Below, piece after piece: positions 58,980-64,000 of a stretch of 64,000 bases of DNA. The DNA comes from Chrysogorgia sp. JL179-B06 (taxonomy: Eukaryota > Cnidaria > Anthozoa > Scleralcyonacea > Chrysogorgiidae), in contig JAYKKM010000439.1 in the NCBI GenBank assembly GCA_035772405.1, positions 3,014,501 to 3,078,500 of the forward strand. The letters run 5' to 3'. Both the position numbers and the translations under genes were made by a program. Each line of letters begins with the position of its first letter. Within the stretch, counting starts at the first letter, position 1. Below the pieces are notes generated by a model, which saw only the letters and a list, made by a program, of their open reading frames with translations, ran no database searches and was not told where the DNA came from.

Positions 58980-60190
58980 AGCGATTGACATGTTGATCAT
59001 GTGCCATCTATAGCTACTCTACATTCATCTAGCGATTAATGTGGCTTAACAAATAAAATATCCGTCAAACAAAAGGGAAATATGGGCCGAAATTTGAAAA
59101 AATACAGGTTTCTCTTGATTTTCTTTGCTCTTTCGAAGACTTTTATGACAGTATTTATTAAAATAAACATCTAAATTCGATTTAAGGTGACTTCTAAATC
59201 CAACATTTTACGACACGAAAAATAACTCAGTACCTTCAGTAACAACCTCAGTTTATGTTAAATACATTTTCTCTGAGTTTTTCGCAACAGATATTTGACA
59301 ATGCTCTTGTTATTGTTCCTCTAAAATGTCTTTCAGTTTGAAAATGTGTCAATGTGAAACTCGATAGTTTTTTCCCAAATCATTGTTGATCAAAAATGAA
59401 GTTGTGACCTTGCATTATTTACATTCATTTGTAGGTTAATCTTTTCTGTATTTCTTGCTTCTATTTCACCATTAAAATTACATACTGTGAACTAGCAATA
59501 AATCTAAACTTGAAATAGCATGATATTTTTTGTCTTAATGCTCTTTTTTACAAGTGGAGGAGGTGGGAGAGACGGCGGTTTAAAAACGAAAGACGGGGGG
59601 TTAGGGTTAGGATTAGGGTTAACATTGGTGTCAGGATCAATAAAATTAGGATCCTGTGTACGAGGTTGCTTAGAATTCTGACATATCCTGAATCCTATGC
59701 ATGCAATTACCCTAATCCCCTATGATATTCTTCGCCCGCTCCCTCCTTCCCTGGCTTACGAACTAAATAATCCGGGACGTTATTGCTTCAGCTGTATTAA
59801 TATTGGACCAATTAAAATATAATCTTATCCCGGATTATTTGTAACTTTTGATTTTGACGACAGAAGACTAATCCAAGATCTACGTAAACGTAGTCCTCAA
59901 AGATCTACGTAAGCGATATCTTATACTGAAACTTGATAAGGAAAAGGAATTGTTCTCATCAAGCAAACCGACTACCAAAAAATATGACCGCAATTTTTGC
60001 ATGCCGACTCTTTCAAGTTTTGAGTATTATCTCGGTCAATATTTAACCGATTTCAATTCTGAAAACAGATTAAATAAAAACATTGGCTTGTATGCTTTTA
60101 TTCATTTTGTTTTCATTCCTAAACTCATCACCGTTTTTGTTCAAGTACGAATCATGTCTTGAAGATTACAGGGTGTGCCTCATTTCTCTA
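58980..60190. other. intergenic DNA with a short telomere-like tract
   Basis: I see no gene. GGGGTTAGGGTTAGGATTAG lies at 59599-59618 (TTAGGG-like, interstitial). Confidence 0.5.
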
Positions 60191-60702
60191 TTAAAGGGAT
60201 ACTCCAGGAAAAATACAAATGTAGTTCATATCAAAGATCTTACTGGTTTTAGTTTATTTCCAACGTTTTAGCATTTCTATCAATTTAGTTAAGAAGATAT
60301 GGCTAGTTGAAATTGGAGAGTTTGTCCAATTTCAACGCCATATTTGTTTCTCAAATATGACGTCACTGAGTGATTATCTCGTATTATGCCTAAGAAGCTC
60401 CTCTACTTTCCTGCATGAGGAACTAAATAGTTTATTTCGACTAATTTTCGTCCAAAGAGCATTCACAACAGCTATCGCTATGTGATTGCCATCAAAACAA
60501 CTCCACTGCCGATAAAGAATCGCTCAATGACGCGTCATATTTTCAAAACCAATATGACGTCAAAATCCTCAAATTTTCAACTTTATCTAGCCATATCTTC
60601 TTAACTAAATTGATAGAAATGCCGAAACTTTGGAAATAAACTAAATTCAGTAAGATCTTTCATATGAACTACATTTGTATTTTGACTGGAGTATCCCTTT
60701 AA
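60191..60702. mobile_element. TTAA-flanked fold-back MITE, family A copy 3
   Basis: TTAA stands at 60191-60194 and 60699-60702. The ends are AGGGATACTCCAGG and its complement. It is the longest copy (504 bp between the TTAAs), with ATATGACGTCACTGAGTGAT on one arm and TGACGCGTCATATTTTC on the other. Confidence 0.87.
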
Positions 60703-60794
60703 CAAATTAAGAATTACCTCACTGAATATATGGTGTGAAATTTTTAAAAACAAACAAAAATATGTTTTATCACATTTCAGGACTTTCAAGGATG

Positions 60795-61003
60795 AAAATA
60801 ATTGAGATGTCCAACAATCTTAGTTCCAGATTTAATTTGCTATTTATTTTATATTTCATTGATGTTACTACTGGAAATGATTTTTTAATCCCATGTAAGA
60901 AAAGTGGTATATGCAGTTGTATAATTGAGGATCCTGAAAGCCATTCCCAGGTCGAGTTTTCATTATGGCCATTTAACAACAAAGATGGTACTCCCAAGTA
61001 TAA
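60795..61003 (+). CDS. first exon of a secreted or membrane protein (partial)
   Basis: ATG at 60795 or 60810, then a basic-polar start (MSNNLSSRF), a hydrophobic core NLLFILYFIDV and a likely cleavage near VTTG-ND. The mature part holds IPCKKSGICSCIIEDPESH with three closely spaced cysteines, then SLWPFNNKDGTPKY. It ends at a strong TATAA-GTAAGT donor in phase 2. No following exon could be paired inside the window, because 62550 does not fit this phase. The C-x-C with DGTP block faintly recalls mannose-6-phosphate-receptor-like domains, but I am not confident. The signal peptide is inferred from composition. Confidence 0.45.
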
Positions 61004-61852
61004 GTAAGTCTTCTGTACAGTATATTTTGATATTTAAATAAATAATATATAATATGTAATTATATATTTGGCTGAGCTTGTCTTTTGGTCCTTATGTAAA
61101 ATAATACATAGATTGATAGATAGATAGATTTATTAGAGATAACATCGCAACCTTTAAGGTTGAATTACGTTAAAAATATGTTTACAAATTATATAAAATG
61201 GTAATATACAAATCTATACAATAAAATAGAATTGTCAAACAATCAAACTACTGAAACTAGCTACAAGGTAAATTTACTACAAGTACTTATAATGTGTTCT
61301 GTAAAGTTTTGCGTAATGACGTTTTTTTAATTATTTTAATTTTTAAAAATATAAAATAATTTAAAAATAAGCGATAAATTTAAAAATAGCTCTATCGGTT
61401 CCCATATGTGGAATATGTTGATTGGTTGCTGAGTATTCAAAATCCTACAATATTACCTTCTCCTTTTCCAATGTCCTTTTTTAGACAGGTGTGTTTGTGT
61501 TGATTTATTCATTAAAATAATTAATCAATGAATAAATAAATAAAAGATAGGGCAGACAAGGTGATGATCTGAGTTTAGCGATACCAGGATATGATGACAG
61601 TAACCGCTGGGGAAAATGATTGTGTATTCATTTTTATTCAATACAAAAAGAGATGAACATATATTGACTCGGGTTATAGACCTGCTAAGGGACCTCATTT
61701 TAGCTTAAATATGCTCTCATAATTTAGACAAAGCGTTCGCCTCAAAACGTTGGTATTTCATTGCTAAAAATCTCGGCAGTTCAGCACCTTTTCGCTTTAC
61801 TATATAAATATATAAATATGCTTGTTCGCTTGTTAATATACAAAGAGGTTAT
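61004..61852. other. non-coding AT-rich stretch
   Basis: It is an intron or intergenic, and no element could be defined. A minor (GATA)n-like run lies at 61112-61126. Confidence 0.5.
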
Positions 61853-62505
61853 TTAGTTATTACAAACAGCTTCACCGATAACCGCTCTTCTATTTTCAAC
61901 AGTTGCTTCTAGATCATTCCTTCCACTGCGCGTCGCTCCATTTTAAACCAGCTTTGAACAATGCAATTTCTTCGATACCACTGATATAATCTCGTTTTAA
62001 TATGTTAATTAACGTTCCTCGGCTGATACAACAGAATGCTTTCGAGTCAACTACTTTTCTTGTCTGTGATTCTCCAACTTTCCAGCATTTCTTCTCCAAT
62101 TCGTTTTCATCAAAGTGCAACGCTTGCTCGAGAACTGTGACTACATTATCTGGCTGCAAGCTTTCTTGAAAACCGTCGACACATTTCCCTGTCAATGAAG
62201 GAACTATATGTACTTCTTAGCGAAGTACATGGCCTTTATTGCGATTTCCGCCGTCATCTTGTAATCATCTGTGTACAAGAAACAAAGAAACTCTTCGAGA
62301 CTTTCTTCATCGGTGTCAGGAAAATGAATGGTGGAATCTTTCTCGGCTAGATCTCCGTAAAACATGGTATGAAAGACAACACTGCTCGTCGCAAGAACAT
62401 ACTTATGAGCGTGGAAATACTTCCGTGTTGGTTCTCCACAAGTGAACGTGATGTCGCTCATCAACGTATTGTAAAAAGACAGTCTTGAAAAGAAATTCTC
62501 ATATA
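61853..62505 (-). pseudogene. BTBD6-like BTB-BACK protein, frameshifted
   Basis: Minus strand. 62505-62204 encodes FFSRLSFYNTLMSDITFTCG, then HAHKYVLATSSVVFHTMFYG and YKMTAEIAIKAMYFAKKYI, a BTB/POZ domain that in this family recruits a cullin-3 ligase. A two-base TA duplication at about 62211-62208 brings a stop. In the next frame, 62200-61914 encodes the BACK domain (KCVDGFQESLQPDNVVTVLE; SDAQWKE). A second one-base shift near 61915 moves the last part (NDLEATVENRRAVIGEAV) to a third frame that ends at 61853. The usual PHR domain is missing. It is either a pseudogene or two sequencing indels. Truncation before PHR could also be an exon end (GCT-GTTTGT). Confidence 0.75.
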
Positions 62506-62547
62506 CTTAAACAACATATGAGAATTTCTTTCCAGGACGGTCTTTTT
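62477..62547. repeat. hairpin from inverted copy of the BTB 5' coding end
   Basis: AAGACAGTCTTGAAAAGAAA..TTCTCATAT and ATATGAGAATTTC..TTTCCAGGACGGTCTT form arms of about 30 bp around ACTTAAACAAC. Read on plus, the right arm gives YENFFPGRSF then a stop, a diverged copy of the BTB start YENFFSRLSF. Confidence 0.7.
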
Positions 62548-62549
62548 AG

Positions 62550-62834
62550 TTGACTGCCAGTCTCTGTTACATTTGGAAGCCATTATCGAATGGTGATAGC
62601 AAAGTCTTCGTTGAGATAACTAGAATAAATTCTGAATCGTTGTTTGTTTTACAAAATAAAGACGGAACTGAAGTGATAACGAAAGTGAAAATGGTAATTT
62701 TTAAATACTATTATGCTAAATTATATATCTTGATGAATTCCTTGAATGAGAACGGTCTTTCTTTTGAAGTCGAGAGTGGAGCAAATTTTAGAGTCCTCGA
62801 CAAAATTAAAACTAGAAATACGTACACGCAATAA
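62550..62834 (+). CDS. candidate terminal exon, unrecognised
   Basis: This 94-codon frame opens directly after a good acceptor (TCTTTTTAG at 62541-62549) and ends TAA. It begins LTASLCYIWKPLSNGDSKVF and continues VLQNKDGTEVITKVKM and SFEVESGANFRVLDKIK. Composition looks protein-like. It has no ATG of its own and an in-frame stop lies just upstream, so it would have to be a spliced exon. The partner exon is not found. Alternatively it is chance sequence beside the inverted BTB copy. Confidence 0.3.
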   Translation: MTASLCYIWKPLSNGDSKVFVEITRINSESLFVLQNKDGTEVITKVKMVIFKYYYAKLYILMNSLNENGLSFEVESGANFRVLDKIKTRNTYTQ

Positions 62835-62929
62835 CCCCTCGCGTCCGCCTGTACTAAGATTATAGGGATGTCAATAAATATATGCGAGAGCTGAAGCTGA
62901 GAATCCGTTTATGGAGAGCTTTCTTTAAA

Positions 62930-63015
62930 TCAGTTCGGTTTATCGCACAAATCTCTCTCCTTCGTCGCTTGGTCTGTACGAAAACCTCAGGCAAATACTT
63001 TCCAGTGCAGACCTC
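62930..63015 (+). repeat. dispersed ~90-bp repeat, copy 2
   Basis: It matches 29640-29745 (TCGGTTTATCGCACAAATCT, CTTGGTCTGTACGAAAACCT). Confidence 0.7.
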
Positions 63016-63025
63016 ACACACTTTA

Positions 63026-63155
63026 AGTAGTAGTAAAAGGCCGATTCTAACTCACCCACAGGTAAATCCACTAAGTGGGCGTGGTCAAAAACTTTAACCA
63101 CGCCCACTTAGGGAATTTCCCTGTTGTGAGTTAGAATAGGCCTTTTACTACTACT
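63026..63155. repeat. 130-bp palindrome at the start of a second PolB element
   Basis: The outer arms AGTAGTAGTAAAAGGCC and GGCCTTTTACTACTACT are exact, followed by GATTCTAACTCAC/GTGAGTTAGAAT and the inner CTAAGTGGGCGTGGT/ACCACGCCCACTTAG. The end AGTAAAAGGCCGATTCT matches the TIR start of the first element, AGTATAAGGCCGGTTCT, at 15 of 17 bases. Confidence 0.7.
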
Positions 63156-63262
63156 GTCAAGGTCAAGGTCAAGGTCAAGGTCAAGTTTCAAGGTCAAGGT
63201 CAAGGTCAAGGTCAAGTTTCAAGGTCGAGTTTCAAGGTCAAGTTTCAAGGTCAAGTTTTAAG
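63156..63262 (+). repeat. GGTCAA hexamer array
   Basis: AAGGTC is iterated about 14 times, with AAGGTCAAGTTTC interruptions. It lies between the palindrome and the polymerase-tail remnant, in the position where the first element's TIR holds iterated GTCTTCGTC. Confidence 0.85.
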
Positions 63263-63412
63263 AATTATTTCAAAAATAATTCCAATAATGTCTTAAAAAG
63301 GGCGTGGTCGAAATGTCTTGAAAAGAGGGTGTGGTCAATTTTTTTTTTAAAGTCAGGGCGTGGTCGAGTTAGACTCCAAAAATAATTCCAAATATTATTG
63401 CGCGGCGTGGTT

Positions 63413-63883
63413 TACGTTCTGTAGTAACGACATGCAGTCAGACTTGGCTTGGTGGGTCCTGGTGGTGGCGCGTATCCCCTACTCCGCGATGAGGTAGTGT
63501 CCCAATGCCAGAGTGTTTACCTTGTCGGGTAGGACGTGCCGCTTGTCGTCGTTACTACTTAGTGCTATCTTGTTGAGCTATTCGAGACGACTGAGAAGCC
63601 GCAACTCTCTTTTACGACTGGTCATCCTTTTTCCCAATGCAGTGTGTTTAAACCTCTCATCTAGTTCGTCACGTTCTAAGCTAGTCCTAGCGAAGAGTTG
63701 TCGTTTGGTCTCTCTAACCTGGTAGATAAATAACAACTCTTTGTTGAGTCTCGCTGTCTTTTCCTCCACTGACTCCTGACGTTCTACACTTCTCATTGAG
63801 TTAGTATATACTCGTGTCTTTAGGTCGTTTTGTAAATTGTTATAATTAGGTAGAGCTGTCTCCCTCGTTCGGGGGTTTCCCAT
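63413..63883 (-). pseudogene. C-terminal remnant of a second PolB-element gene
   Basis: On the minus strand near 63580-63480, LNKIALSSNDDKRHVLPDKV and NTLALGHYL align with the first polymerase's C-terminus (VNKIALSCDDDKRHILEDGV then NTLALCHYRI). An in-frame stop separates them from the upstream frame 63883-63578. That frame is charged and coiled-coil-like (ESVEEKTARLNKELLFIYQV; ERDELDERFKHTALGKRM), with the basic MTSRKREL at the place where the first copy has FRSRKQEI. The rest of the element lies beyond the window. It is an old, broken copy. Confidence 0.65.
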
Positions 63884-64000
63884 CGGGGATTTCCCCTCTA
63901 GCCATATGGCTAAGTATGTGTTTACTAGTTGTTAGTCCACCTGATAACAACCCTAAACAAGGGAGGTAGGGGGATACGTATGATATAAACTTCTCCACAT
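63884..64000. other. window edge, inside the second PolB element
   Basis: I see no further signature in the last 117 bases. Confidence 0.4.

Noticed and set aside
59597..59623. Possible chromosome end
   Set aside because: The TTAGGG-like tract is short, degenerate and interstitial, and coding sequence continues on both sides.

Overview
This window is nuclear DNA of an invertebrate animal. It is AT-rich and intron-rich and is dominated by transposable elements. A cnidarian is my best guess, from the mix of protein-primed polymerase elements, a BEL/Pao element, an RLE-type LINE and a Ty3-like integrase of a kind I associate with cnidarians. The sequence alone cannot prove the phylum. There is no bacterial operon structure, no rRNA and no CRISPR.

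Host genes. The main one is an apparently complete ANKZF1 (yeast Vms1) orthologue on the minus strand. It has 15 coding exons between 44649 and 19138. Splice sites and phases agree at all 14 junctions and give 2,106 nt, or 701 residues from the inner ATG. It keeps the C2H2 finger, the VLRF1 release domain with its catalytic-type glutamine, an ankyrin segment, a coiled coil, a p97-binding VIM motif and the C-terminal treble-clef finger. Other host pieces are the last exons of an unrecognised gene (1-2092, plus), a frameshifted BTB-BACK gene (62505-61853, minus), a signal-peptide exon (60795-61003, plus) and a small intronic ORF (22873-22682, minus).

Layout. 1-2100: 3' end of a gene with TE-filled intron. 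2100-6540: LINE remnants and diverged repeats. 6545-14591: an element with ~200-bp terminal inverted repeats carrying a decayed protein-primed family-B DNA polymerase, itself invaded by a LINE and an 860-bp repeat. 14630-18986: a decayed R4/Dong-like LINE (zinc fingers, RT, CCHC, restriction-like endonuclease) bounded by (TTA)n. 19138-44649: ANKZF1, whose introns hold three unrelated tandem arrays, hAT and TTAA-type MITEs, SINEs and fold-back elements. 44690-50900: repeats. 51126-58872: a Ty3-like remnant split by a BEL/Pao element with LTRs and an exact 5-bp target duplication. 59000-62834: MITE, partial genes. 63026-64000: the start of a second polymerase element.

The clean ANKZF1 frames act as an internal control: base quality is good there, so the many frameshifts in the TEs and the BTB gene are more likely real decay than assembly error, although local errors cannot be excluded.
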